NCBI GenBank assembly: GCA_964612995.1
Contig: CAZTGE010000023.1
Span: 1 to 39,350, forward strand
DNA: 39,350 bases
Direction of reading: 5' to 3'
Source of the DNA: SLQH01 sp964612995
Lineage (GTDB): Bacteria > Planctomycetota > UBA11346
A model generated the notes under the pieces. The model had not been told where the DNA came from and ran no database searches. It saw only the letters and a list, made by a program, of their open reading frames with translations. The first letter of the stretch is position 1; each line of letters opens with the position of its first letter. This document shows positions 7,227 through 15,300 of the stretch, in pieces. The position numbers and the translations under genes are program-made.

Positions 7227-8312
7227 ATGGAGATCCAGGACATCCTCCGGGCCATGGTCCAGCTGCGGGCCTCCGACCTCTTCCTCAAGGTCGGGGTGCC
7301 GCCGTCGGTACGCGTCGACGGCGCGGTGCGCCAGCTCGGCCAGACGGCGGTCGAGGAGGGCGACATGAAGCGTTACTTCTCGGCGCTGGTCGACGAGTAC
7401 GGCCGGGAGATGTTCCGCAAGCACCACGAGGTCGATACCGCCCACGAGGAGGACGGACTCGGCCGTTTCCGCGTCAACGGCTTCATGCAGCGCGGTCGCA
7501 TCGGTTTCGTGCTGCGTCATGTACAGAGCGACGTACCCAGCTTCCAGGAGCTGGGTCTGCCGGCCCAGACCATGGAGCGGCTGAGCATGCTGCGGCGCGG
7601 GATGATCCTGGTCACCGGGGTCACCGGCTCGGGCAAGAGCACCAGTCTGGCCTCGATGATCGAGTACATGAACCAGTACACCAACCGGCACATCATCACG
7701 GTCGAGGATCCGATCGAGTACAGCTACACCGACCAGCGCTGCGTGATCAATCAGCGCGAAATCGGCATCGACACCCGTGACTGGCAGAGTGCGCTGCGCA
7801 ACGCGATGCGTGAAGCGCCAGATGTGATCCTCATCGGTGAGATGCGCGACGTCGAGACGGTCCAGGCGGCGATCGACGCGGCCGAGACCGGGCACCTGGT
7901 GCTCTCCACCCTGCATACCGTCAACGCGCAACAGACGATGGAACGCATCATCAACTTCTTCCCGCCCTACCAGCACCAGCTGATCCGCATGCAGCTGTCG
8001 ATCGTGCTCCAGGGCGTGCTCTCGCAGCGGCTGATTCCCCGCTCGGGTAGACCGGGCCGGGTTCCCGGCCTCGAGGTCATGGTCGCCACGCCGACGATCC
8101 GTCAGATGGTCGAGGAGGGTCGAACGATCGAGTTGGGCTCGGTGATGGCCGACAGCGCCCACTTCGGCTGCATGACCTTCAACCAGAGCCTGTTCCAGCT
8201 CTACGAGCGCGGCGAGATCACGCGCGAGGACGCCCTGGCCAATGCCGACAACCCCGACGAGATGGAAATGCTCTTCCGCGGCATCCAACGCGGTTCGCAA
8301 ATGACGAGCTGA
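7227..8312 (+). CDS. pilT: PilT-family type IV pilus retraction ATPase
   Basis: This 361-residue cytoplasmic hexameric ATPase would drive pilus retraction and twitching. It has an N-terminal PAS-like half with the family phrase RASDLFLKVGVPPSVRVDG, Walker A GVTGSGKST (about 131-139), the Asp-box VEDPIEY, Walker B DVILIGEMRD and the His-box HLVLSTLHT. The C-terminal half has INFFPPYQHQ and LSQRLIPR, which leans toward PilU, while GEMRD is PilT-like, so the PilT/PilU assignment is open. The ATG at 7227 has a good ribosome site (AGGAGAAAGG, 6 nt away). An earlier in-frame GTG at 7206 would include that site. No other pilus gene is nearby. Confidence 0.92.
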   Translation: MEIQDILRAMVQLRASDLFLKVGVPPSVRVDGAVRQLGQTAVEEGDMKRYFSALVDEYGREMFRKHHEVDTAHEEDGLGRFRVNGFMQRGRIGFVLRHVQSDVPSFQELGLPAQTMERLSMLRRGMILVTGVTGSGKSTSLASMIEYMNQYTNRHIITVEDPIEYSYTDQRCVINQREIGIDTRDWQSALRNAMREAPDVILIGEMRDVETVQAAIDAAETGHLVLSTLHTVNAQQTMERIINFFPPYQHQLIRMQLSIVLQGVLSQRLIPRSGRPGRVPGLEVMVATPTIRQMVEEGRTIELGSVMADSAHFGCMTFNQSLFQLYERGEITREDALANADNPDEMEMLFRGIQRGSQMTS

Positions 8313-8360
8313 CAGCGATTTGCCGCAGACCGCGCCCGCAGCGGCCAGGTGGGGCGCAGA

Positions 8361-8388
8361 TTGACTTGCCCAGGGCGCGACCTAGTTT
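8361..8388 (+). promoter_or_regulatory. Probable accBC promoter
   Basis: TTGACT (8361-8366), a 16-bp spacer and TAGTTT (8383-8388). It leaves a leader of about 37 nt before the accB ATG, which has GAGG at a usable distance. Confidence 0.45.
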
Positions 8389-8431
8389 CGGGGCTTACCG
8401 GCCGAAGACCCGAACACGCGAGGACGCGTCC

Positions 8432-8893
8432 ATGGACATCAAGAAGATCCGCGAACTGACCCGGCTGATGCGGGATCACGATCTGGTCGAGGTCGAGGTC
8501 GAATCTCCTGACCTCAAGGTCAAACTCAGCAAGGTCGGGCCGGTGCCGGCCCAGGTCATGCACTCCGCAGCGCCGGCGACGGTCGCTGCGCCCCAGCCCG
8601 CAGCGGAGAGCGCCCCGGCCATCGCGCCGCAGACCCCGGCCGACGACGAGAGCGACTGCAAGCAGATCGTCTCGCCGATCCCCGGCACGGTCTACCTCAA
8701 GCCCAACCCCGACACCCCCTCCTTCGTGAAGGTCGGTGACGCGGTCAGTGATGGGCAGGTGGTCTGCCTGGTCGAGGCGATGAAGGTCTTCAACGAGATC
8801 AAGTGCGAGGGGATGCAGGGCACCATCCGCAAGATCTGCGTCGAAGACGGACAGCCGGTGGAATACGGCACCGTCCTCTTCCTGGTGGACTGA
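8432..8893 (+). CDS. accB: Biotin carboxyl carrier protein of acetyl-CoA carboxylase
   Basis: This 153-residue protein carries biotin between AccC and the carboxyltransferase in malonyl-CoA synthesis. It has the N-terminal MDIKKIRELTRLMRDHDL segment, an Ala/Pro-rich hinge (about 48-70) and a C-terminal biotinyl domain with EAMKVFNEI; the biotinylated Lys is residue 118. SPIPGTVYLKPNPDTPSFVK is the typical lead-in. It is followed by accC after 31 bp, the usual accBC pair. The accA/accD genes are not here. The start has GAGG about 9 nt upstream. Confidence 0.96.
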   Translation: MDIKKIRELTRLMRDHDLVEVEVESPDLKVKLSKVGPVPAQVMHSAAPATVAAPQPAAESAPAIAPQTPADDESDCKQIVSPIPGTVYLKPNPDTPSFVKVGDAVSDGQVVCLVEAMKVFNEIKCEGMQGTIRKICVEDGQPVEYGTVLFLVD

Positions 8894-8924
8894 ACCGAAC
8901 ATCTCTGGCAGCTGGGGTCCGACC

Positions 8925-10271
8925 TTGTTCAAGCGCATCCTGATCGCCAACCGCGGCGAAATCGCCCTCCGTATCATCCGCACCTGCCGTCGGATGGGCA
9001 TCGAGACGGTGCTGGTACACAGCACCGCCGACCGTGAGACCCTGCCGGCGATGCTCGCCGATGAGACGGTGTGCATCGGCCCGCCACCGAGCAACCGCAG
9101 CTACCTGAACATCCAGAACATCATCGCCGCGGCGGAGCTCGCCGACGTCGACGCGATCCACCCCGGCTACGGCTTCCTGTCCGAGAACAGCCACTTCGCG
9201 CAGGTGGTGCGCGACTGCAAGATCGAGTTCATCGGACCGACCAGCCAGTCGATGGACGCGTTGGGCAACAAGGCCAAGGCCAAGGGCCTGGCCAAGGAGG
9301 CGGGGGTCCCCACCGTGCCGGGCTGCGAAGCTCCGGTCGCCTCGCCCGAAGAGGCGATCGCGGTCGCGGCCGAGGTCGGCTACCCGGTGATGATCAAGGC
9401 CGTGGCCGGCGGCGGCGGTCGTGGGATGCGCATCGCGCACAACGATGCCAGCCTGGCGAGCAATCTCATCGCGGCCCAGCGCGAAGCCGAGGCCGCTTTC
9501 GGCAACGGTGAGTGCATCATCGAGGCCTACGTCCAACGCGCTCGCCACATCGAGGTCCAGATCATCGCCGACAACCACGGTCAGGTCCTCGCGCTGGGCG
9601 AGCGCGACTGCACCGTACAGCGTCGCAACCAGAAGCTGGTCGAGGAGAGTCCCTGTCCGCTGCTGACCCAGGCGCAGCGTGAACACATCTGGGCCGATGC
9701 CGTCAATCTGGCCCGGGCCGCCGGGTACACCAATGCCGGCACGGTGGAGTTCATCTACGATCTCGACCGCCAGTCGCACTACTTCCTCGAGATGAACACG
9801 CGACTCCAGGTGGAGCATCCGGTGACCGAGATGGTCACCGGCCTCGACCTCGTCCGCCAACAGATCCTGGTCGCCAGCGGCCAACAGTTGGAGATCGGGC
9901 AGGAGGACGTGGTGCTCAACGGCCACAGCATCGAGGCCCGGATCAACGCCGAGGACTGGGAGAACAACTTCGCACCCTTCCCGGCCCGGATCGGCATGTA
10001 CGTCGCGCCGAGCGGCAGGGGGGTCCGGCTGGATTCGCACTGCTACGGCGGTTACATGATTCCGACCCACTACGACTCGATGATCGGCAAGCTGATCGTA
10101 CACGGAAGCGATCGCGAACAGGCGATCGATATCCTCGAGCAGGCGCTCGACGAGTACATCATCGAAGGCCCGCGGACGACCATCGGGTTCCACCAACGGT
10201 TGATCCGCGATTCGCGTTTCGCCTCGGGCGACTACTCCACCAAGTTCATCGACGACGAATTCCTGCGCTGA
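8925..10271 (+). CDS. accC: Biotin carboxylase subunit of acetyl-CoA carboxylase
   Basis: This 448-residue ATP-grasp enzyme carboxylates the biotin on AccB using bicarbonate. The N-terminus is the conserved FKRILIANRGEIALRIIR, so the start must be the TTG at 8925, a rare codon; no ATG or GTG fits. Other landmarks are HPGYGFLSEN, the glycine loop GGGGRGMRI, QRRNQKLVEESP, EMNTRLQVEHPVTE and the C-terminal GYMIPTHYDSMIGKLI. It is full length. A CTGGGG stretch upstream may serve as a weak ribosome site. The stop lies inside the terminator hairpin. Confidence 0.97.
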   Translation: MFKRILIANRGEIALRIIRTCRRMGIETVLVHSTADRETLPAMLADETVCIGPPPSNRSYLNIQNIIAAAELADVDAIHPGYGFLSENSHFAQVVRDCKIEFIGPTSQSMDALGNKAKAKGLAKEAGVPTVPGCEAPVASPEEAIAVAAEVGYPVMIKAVAGGGGRGMRIAHNDASLASNLIAAQREAEAAFGNGECIIEAYVQRARHIEVQIIADNHGQVLALGERDCTVQRRNQKLVEESPCPLLTQAQREHIWADAVNLARAAGYTNAGTVEFIYDLDRQSHYFLEMNTRLQVEHPVTEMVTGLDLVRQQILVASGQQLEIGQEDVVLNGHSIEARINAEDWENNFAPFPARIGMYVAPSGRGVRLDSHCYGGYMIPTHYDSMIGKLIVHGSDREQAIDILEQALDEYIIEGPRTTIGFHQRLIRDSRFASGDYSTKFIDDEFLR

Positions 10272-10294
10272 CGTGCGCGCGTCAGCGTGTTTTT
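10266..10294 (+). terminator. Intrinsic terminator of the accBC transcript
   Basis: CGCTGACG (10266-10273) pairs perfectly with CGTCAGCG (10280-10287) around a 6-nt loop, then TGTTTTT (10288-10294). The accC stop codon (TGA 10269-10271) is part of the left arm, so ribosomes finishing accC would cover the hairpin. Confidence 0.8.
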
Positions 10295-10369
10295 CCCGCA
10301 GGCGCTGTTCTGCCGGGACCCTCACAGCTCGCAGTGAAGCCTTCGTTTGGCACAAATCGTGGACAGCAG

Positions 10370-10500
10370 GTCGGCCGACGGAGGGTGGTTTTCACCGAAA
10401 ATGGGCCGAAGGCCCGGCGAAAACGCGGCCGCAGGCCGCGAACCCTGACCGAGGCCGTGGGGGTACGCGGCGAAGCCGCGAGGGGCAGCGCCACCTCTGA
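10370..10500 (+). repeat. GNA-triloop stem-loop element, copy A
   Basis: The element starts near GTCGGCCGACGGAGG and contains GGTTTTC…GAAAACGC arms around GGGCC-GAA-GGCCC, then GCGGCC-GCA-GGCCGC, then CGCGGC-GAA-GCCGCG and GAGGGGCAGCGCCACCTCT. The same modules occur in the same order at 15129-15286 (first half) and, inverted, at 39134-39264. A separate small hairpin (10517-10522 with 10530-10535) sits at the 3' end of the next minus-strand gene. The rest of 10295-10537 shows no gene. Confidence 0.75.
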
Positions 10501-10537
10501 TAGGAGCCTCTGCCCTGCCGGATGATCCGTCCGGCGC

Positions 10538-13500
10538 TCAGAGTGCGGGAATGACGATGCGGAAGCCGATCGTCTCGAGTCGGGCGTCGTCATCGACCAG
10601 GCGCCGTGAACCCGGGCGACAGTCTGCCATGGCGCAGGTATGATCGCCGCCGACCGCGTAGTGCTGTTCGTGCGCATCTGCCGGCGCATCCACGACCCAC
10701 TCGGCGAGGTTGGCCAGTATCCCGCGCATGCCCCAGGCATCGGCGCTCTGTTCGCTGCGCCGTAGCGGCGCTCCGGCGCAGCGGCCGGCATGGCCGACCG
10801 CCCGATCGACGAAGGTGGAATCCAGGCGCGCTGGCTGGGGGTAGGTCTCGCTTTGCGGACCGGTGTCCACGGTATGGGCGACCAGTTCGAATTCTGAGAG
10901 CCGGGGCAGGCGGATGACCCAGCCGTGCTCCCCGGCGTCGAGACGACGCCGGAGTCGCTCGATGAATCGCTGTGCGTGGCGCCAGGAGACCCGGGTTACC
11001 GGCGCGTCGCCCGGTGCGTCTTTGGCGCTGGGGTCGGAACGGGAGCTGACCACTTCTGCCCACTGCTCGCGTGTGACCTCGCCGTCGAGCATCCAGACGC
11101 CGCGGAACAACGCCGCCTGATCAGGCAATGCGCCGGCAAAGACGTAGCGCAGACGCAGTGGGGCGGTGGCCTCATCGAGGCTGATCTCGGCCCAACGCCC
11201 GTAGCGGTCGGTGCCAGAGCGGGTGGCCCACGGCGGATGGATCCGCACGCGCGTACGGACATGCACCGGCAGGCGGCGGATCGTGGCCCGTGGCAGCCGG
11301 GCGAGGATCTCGGGATCGAGCGCAGCCAGCGTGTCGACCGGCAGCTCGCTCAAACGCGCGAGATCGGCGTCGGGGAAACGGGCGAGTGCTGCGGTCGAGA
11401 ACCGGGCCAGGATGGGCAGGGGGAAGTCGCGGGCGACCGCCACCGGTATCCGCTCGAGTTCATCCAGGGTCGCCTGCAGTCGCCGGCGAGCTTCGTCATC
11501 GTGATAACGGCGCTCGTCGCTCGCGAGGTAGGCTTCGATCGCCGACAGCCGTCGCACCGGATCGGCGATGCTCGCCACGGCGAGCCAGCGTTGCTCGTCA
11601 TCACGCCGGTCGAGCGTTTCGAGCCTGCGCTGCGCCTGCTCACGGTAGAGACCGAGCTCGGTCTGCGCGAGATATGCGTCCACCGCGGCACGTTGGGCAT
11701 CGGCGTCATCCGCAGCGGCGACCGCCTCCCACAAACGGGTGTCGTGCTGCTCACGCAGCCGTTGAACCAATTGCTCGGCCTGTTCGAGATGTGCGCGGCG
11801 CGGCAGATCGTCCGCGGCGAGGTAGGCGCGGGTCTCGGCGAGGCGGTCGGCCAGCTCGCCTTGCTGGGTGCGCGCCCAGGCCTGTTGATCACGCGCGTCC
11901 GCGAGCTTGTCGAGCTCGCTTTGGGCCTGGGCGCGGTGGGTGTCGCGCTCGGTCGTGGCAAGGTAGTTCCTGATCGCCGTGGCTCGTGCGGTCGCATCGC
12001 GCAGTGCGAGGGCCGCCTGCCAGGTGTGTTCGTCCGCGGCGATGCGTTCGGCCTCTTCCTGCAGCCGTTCGGCTGCAGCGATCAGCTCGCGCGCCTCCGC
12101 CGCGTGGATCGGTTCCTCGCGTGAAAGATAGGCACGCAGCGCTGCAAGCCGACGCTGCGGATCGGTAAACGCCTGCGCCGCCGCCCAGGCCTCCGCATCG
12201 AGTGCCTGGGCGATGCGCGCGCTGGCCGCCTCTGCCGCTGCGATCAGCTCCGGGGCAGCGGTCGCTCGATGCTCGGCGAGAAAGTCCGCCAGCGCGGCCG
12301 CACGTCGTTCGCGTTCGGGCATGAGTTGAATCGCCGCCAGCTCGTCTTCGCGCAGGCGGCGGGATGCCGCCGTGAGCCACGTGCGCGCCTGCTCGGCGTA
12401 GGTGCCCTGCGGATACTCGTCCAGGAAAGCGCGCAGCGAGTCCACTAGCTGCGCGTCGTCGGTCGGCGCCGTTGCTCGCTGCCAGGCCGATGCCGCCATT
12501 GCCAGACGGGTGTTGTTCAACAACTGACGCGCCCGCCCCTTGCCGAACAAGTGGAGTTCTTCGAGATAGGACTCGGCTGCAGCGACGCGTTCGTTCGATG
12601 GCGGCAGATCCTCGACTGCTGCCAGGGCGCTGCGGTCACGCAGGTAGAGCGTGAGCGCCAGCACCGCGGGGATCCCGAAAACGCCACCGAGGGTCAACGC
12701 ACGTTTGCGATTGCGGCGGTTGCGCTCCTGGCGTTCGGTCGAGACCTGACGCGCGCGTGAGACTATCCGCACCGTCGACTGCACCTGTTCGCCACGGCGT
12801 TCGAGACGGTCGGCTTCAGCGCTGATCTCCTTCGGATCGGCACCCAGCTCGATCAAATCTTCGAGATGCTGTTCGCGGTCGCGCAGCTCCTGCAGGCGGT
12901 CGCGCAACTTCGGCAACTGCTGCACCCGTTCGTCGGCCGGATCGATCCGGGAGAGACGCTCGGCGATGCGGATACGCTTGGGCAGGGGGGCCTTGACCGC
13001 ATCCGGGCCGCCATCGAAGCGGTGGCGCAATTCCTCGGCTTGCGCTTCGAGCTGACCGAGACGTGCCTCGGCCTCGCTGATCAGCGCATCGGTGTTGGCG
13101 AGCCGATCGGGTTGATTGACCAGTGCCGCGAGCGCCGTGCGCAGATCGCCGAGCGTGTTGCTGCCCAGGGCGCGGCGCAGACGTTCTTCACCATCGGTCA
13201 CGACTTGAGCGCGGCGATGTAGATCGTCGCGCAAGGCCCGGGTGGTCTCGCAATCGTCGAGCTCGACCAGCTGGCGACTGAGGTTGCAAGCCAGCAACAG
13301 GTCGGTCTTGACCGCCGCATCGAGCTGCTGGCGCACCGAACGCAGGTCGGTGTCGCGCTGGGTGAGGAAGGAGTGCGCCCGCTCGATGAGCGCAGGCGTG
13401 GTCTCGAGACGGTCCGGACAGGCCTCGATCTGTTCCACCGCCGGCCGGATCGCGGCCGGATCGCCAGTGGTCAAGGCGCTGCGCAAGGCTGCTTCTGTCT

Positions 13501-13993
13501 GTTCGAGCGCCCGGGTCCGTTGCTGCAGTTCGCGCTGCGCCCGCACCGCGGCCGGATGCGGGGTCAGGCGGGCCCAGGCATCGGCCCAGCCGTGCGCGAT
13601 ATGCGCGTTGGTTGTGCGCGCATCGGCGATCAGCCGGGCGCAGGCGGCGTCTACCGCGTCGGCGATGGTCGGCAGGAGTTGCGGTGCCAGGGCAGCGAGC
13701 GCCTCCGCGAGCGCTGGGATCTGATCCCAGTGCTCCTGGCGTCGGGTCTGCTCGATCGCGATGACCAGTTGTTGCGGGTCGCTGGGGTCGATACCCGCCA
13801 GGGGATCCGTCTCCGGTCCGATGCCGAGCTCTACGGCCAGCTCCCGGGCCTGCGCCAGATCGGGGAACAACTCCAGACTGGCGGCGAGCGCCTCACGCGC
13901 AGCCGCGAGGTTGCCACCGGCGCGCAGGGATACCGCCCGTTCGTACTGCTCCAGGGCTTGAAGCCGCTGCTGGATATCGTCATGGCGGGCCAT
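10538..13993 (-). CDS. Giant single-pass membrane protein with helical repeats and C-terminal SUMF1-like domain
   Basis: The protein has 1151 residues. Residues 1-430 are helical and coiled-coil rich, with a TPR-like start (YERAVSLRAGGNLAAAREAL), predicted cytosolic. A basic patch (RQERNRRNRKR) precedes one membrane helix at about 434-452 (LGGVFGIPAVLALTLYL). Residues 500-846 carry about six degenerate repeats of about 60 residues with the pattern W..A.A..D…R..A..AYLA.…A…L. Residues 854-907 hold a leucine-rich mini-repeat (ILARF.…ALARFPDADLARL). From about 935 a SUMF1/DUF323 domain ends in GFRIVIPAL. The topology puts the repeats and SUMF1 domain outside the cytosol. I do not recognise a named family for the whole. 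GGAGG lies 12 nt before the ATG. Confidence 0.85.
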   Translation of the reverse strand: MARHDDIQQRLQALEQYERAVSLRAGGNLAAAREALAASLELFPDLAQARELAVELGIGPETDPLAGIDPSDPQQLVIAIEQTRRQEHWDQIPALAEALAALAPQLLPTIADAVDAACARLIADARTTNAHIAHGWADAWARLTPHPAAVRAQRELQQRTRALEQTEAALRSALTTGDPAAIRPAVEQIEACPDRLETTPALIERAHSFLTQRDTDLRSVRQQLDAAVKTDLLLACNLSRQLVELDDCETTRALRDDLHRRAQVVTDGEERLRRALGSNTLGDLRTALAALVNQPDRLANTDALISEAEARLGQLEAQAEELRHRFDGGPDAVKAPLPKRIRIAERLSRIDPADERVQQLPKLRDRLQELRDREQHLEDLIELGADPKEISAEADRLERRGEQVQSTVRIVSRARQVSTERQERNRRNRKRALTLGGVFGIPAVLALTLYLRDRSALAAVEDLPPSNERVAAAESYLEELHLFGKGRARQLLNNTRLAMAASAWQRATAPTDDAQLVDSLRAFLDEYPQGTYAEQARTWLTAASRRLREDELAAIQLMPERERRAAALADFLAEHRATAAPELIAAAEAASARIAQALDAEAWAAAQAFTDPQRRLAALRAYLSREEPIHAAEARELIAAAERLQEEAERIAADEHTWQAALALRDATARATAIRNYLATTERDTHRAQAQSELDKLADARDQQAWARTQQGELADRLAETRAYLAADDLPRRAHLEQAEQLVQRLREQHDTRLWEAVAAADDADAQRAAVDAYLAQTELGLYREQAQRRLETLDRRDDEQRWLAVASIADPVRRLSAIEAYLASDERRYHDDEARRRLQATLDELERIPVAVARDFPLPILARFSTAALARFPDADLARLSELPVDTLAALDPEILARLPRATIRRLPVHVRTRVRIHPPWATRSGTDRYGRWAEISLDEATAPLRLRYVFAGALPDQAALFRGVWMLDGEVTREQWAEVVSSRSDPSAKDAPGDAPVTRVSWRHAQRFIERLRRRLDAGEHGWVIRLPRLSEFELVAHTVDTGPQSETYPQPARLDSTFVDRAVGHAGRCAGAPLRRSEQSADAWGMRGILANLAEWVVDAPADAHEQHYAVGGDHTCAMADCRPGSRRLVDDDARLETIGFRIVIPAL

Positions 13994-14196
13994 GGGCGGT
14001 CATCTACCTCCGCAGATCCGATATTCACGTTGTAGTGGGCACGGTGCAAGTAAGAAGCAGATGTCAGGAAGTTCGCATGTGCCTCGCACGTACATGAAAG
14101 CACAGCGTGGCCACACGGTCTGAGCCCTGCGGTGGTCAGCCGGGACACTGTACTGCGAGGCGGCGCGGCGCAGAGGCCCTGGCTAGCCCGCCCGAT

Positions 14197-14544
14197 TCAG
14201 TCGAGCGGCGTGCGATTGCTGAAGGCGGTCGAGGTCTTGCTGTGCACGCCTGTGTTCGGCCCGGCGACGATGCTCGCGCAGAAAGTCTCGGAAATCTGCG
14301 CGAGGCGGTACTCGTGCATGTCCGGCGCCTGGACCAGGATCCACAACTCGAAACCGTCGATGGTGCTCTTGAGATCCGCGGTCAGGGTGCATTCCCGGTC
14401 GAGATAGCGGAACTTGTAGGGGGTGACGCGTTCGAAACCCAGCTCTTCGAACTTCTGGGCGAAGTACGGCAGATCCTCTTCGAAGTCGACGACTTCGTCG
14501 GGATCGACGGAAATGGCGAACTTGCGGACTGGCTGGGTGGGCAT
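14197..14544 (-). CDS. Uncharacterised 115-residue protein
   Basis: The frame reads like a real protein: acidic start VDPDEVVDFEEDLPYFAQ, then KFEELGFERVTPYKFRY, LDRECTLTADLKST, FELWILVQAPDMHEYRLAQ and a polar tail. The alternation suggests a small alpha/beta fold. There is no signal peptide or membrane segment, so it is likely cytosolic. I do not recognise the family. No strong ribosome site precedes the ATG. It sits between the giant SUMF1-like gene and the small FloA-linked gene on the same strand, but 203 bp separates it from the former. The 203-bp gap (13994-14196) shows nothing further. Confidence 0.65.
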   Translation of the reverse strand: MPTQPVRKFAISVDPDEVVDFEEDLPYFAQKFEELGFERVTPYKFRYLDRECTLTADLKSTIDGFELWILVQAPDMHEYRLAQISETFCASIVAGPNTGVHSKTSTAFSNRTPLD

Positions 14545-14636
14545 CGTTATTGCTCAAGCTAGCAGGGGGCGGGGCTCGGTGCAAGCTGCTGGGCGGCACC
14601 CGAGGAAGCGTGTCGAACCCTGCTGGTACCTCCGGT

Positions 14637-15068
14637 TCAGCTGCGACGGAAGGGCGGGCGCGGGCGCGGGCGCCGGGCTACAGGGGGGCCGAGGACCTCA
14701 TGCAGCAGCATCGCCGAACGCAGGCCTTGAGATGAGCGCAGCTGCCCCAGCAGTGCACTGCGGACATCCTGCGGCGCTGCCGCCCGGCGCTGCGCACGCT
14801 CGGCCTGGGCGCGCGCTCGCGCTTCCGCATCGCGCTTGCGGCCGGCCTGCCGCGCCTGCTCGTGGTGATCGACCCGCTCCGGTGCAGGGCGCTGCGGTCG
14901 CTCGGCAGCGGGCTCCTGCACGGGCGGCGGGCGTCCGGCCGCAGCCGGACGCTGCCCCCGACGCTGCTGGGCCGGGCGCTGCTGGGCCGGGCGCTGCGGC
15001 GCCCGGCGACCTTCGGCCTCGCGCATGGCCTCTTCGATATGCTTCTGGATCTCTTCGAACAGTCCCAT
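14637..15068 (-). CDS. Small low-complexity protein downstream of floA
   Basis: The protein has 143 residues in three parts: an amphipathic N-terminal helix (MGLFEEIQKHIEEAMREAE), a long Pro/Ala/Arg/Gln-rich linker and a conserved-looking C-terminal helix (LRSAMLLHEVLGPPVARR) with a basic tail. The LGPP motif after a hydrophobic helix resembles small planctomycete proteins found by FloA genes, from memory and unverified. GAGGGA about 8 nt before the ATG is a good ribosome site. It follows floA on the same strand, but a stem-loop repeat fills the 230-bp gap. It may be a partner of the FloA/NfeD membrane system; this is inference from position. Confidence 0.65.
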   Translation of the reverse strand: MGLFEEIQKHIEEAMREAEGRRAPQRPAQQRPAQQRRGQRPAAAGRPPPVQEPAAERPQRPAPERVDHHEQARQAGRKRDAEARARAQAERAQRRAAAPQDVRSALLGQLRSSQGLRSAMLLHEVLGPPVARRPRPRPPFRRS

Positions 15069-15128
15069 GTCGCGTCCCTCAAAGGTCTCTTGATGGACTC
15101 AGGCCGGAGCGCAGCGCAGCGGAGCGAC

Positions 15129-15286
15129 CGTCCGACCGAGCGGTGGTTTTCCGCGACAATGGGCCGTAGGCCCGCGGAAAACGCGGCGAAGCCGCGAACC
15201 GCGACGGAGGAGCGCGAGGCCCGCGCAGCGGGTCGACTCGGGGATCCAAAGGGGCAGAGCCCCTTTGATGGGAAGGTCCCATGTGA
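15129..15286 (+). repeat. GNA-triloop stem-loop element, copy B with extra tail
   Basis: The first half (GGTGGTTTTC…GGGCC-GTA-GGCCC…GAAAACGCGGC-GAA-GCCGCG) matches copy A at 10370. The second half (GGGTCGACTCGGGGATCC, then AAAGGGGC-AGA-GCCCCTTT, then GGGAAGGTCCC) matches the sequence in front of clpX at 36560-36610. It lies between floA and the small gene at 14637. Confidence 0.7.
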
Positions 15287-15300
15287 GTGGTCCCGCCGGA

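Noticed and set aside
5370..8300. 976-codon open frame on the minus strand opposite apt, obg and pilT
   Set aside because: Composition is His/Asp/Leu/Gln-rich shadow of GC-rich coding DNA, and the opposite strand has three certain genes.
8799..10355. Long minus-strand frame antisense to accC and through its terminator
   Set aside because: It is a mirror image of a conserved gene, without any family motif.
13994..14040. Leader mini-frame before the giant SUMF1-like gene (ATG beside GGAGGTAG)
   Set aside because: The spacing to the ribosome site is too short and the frame has only seven codons; likely chance.
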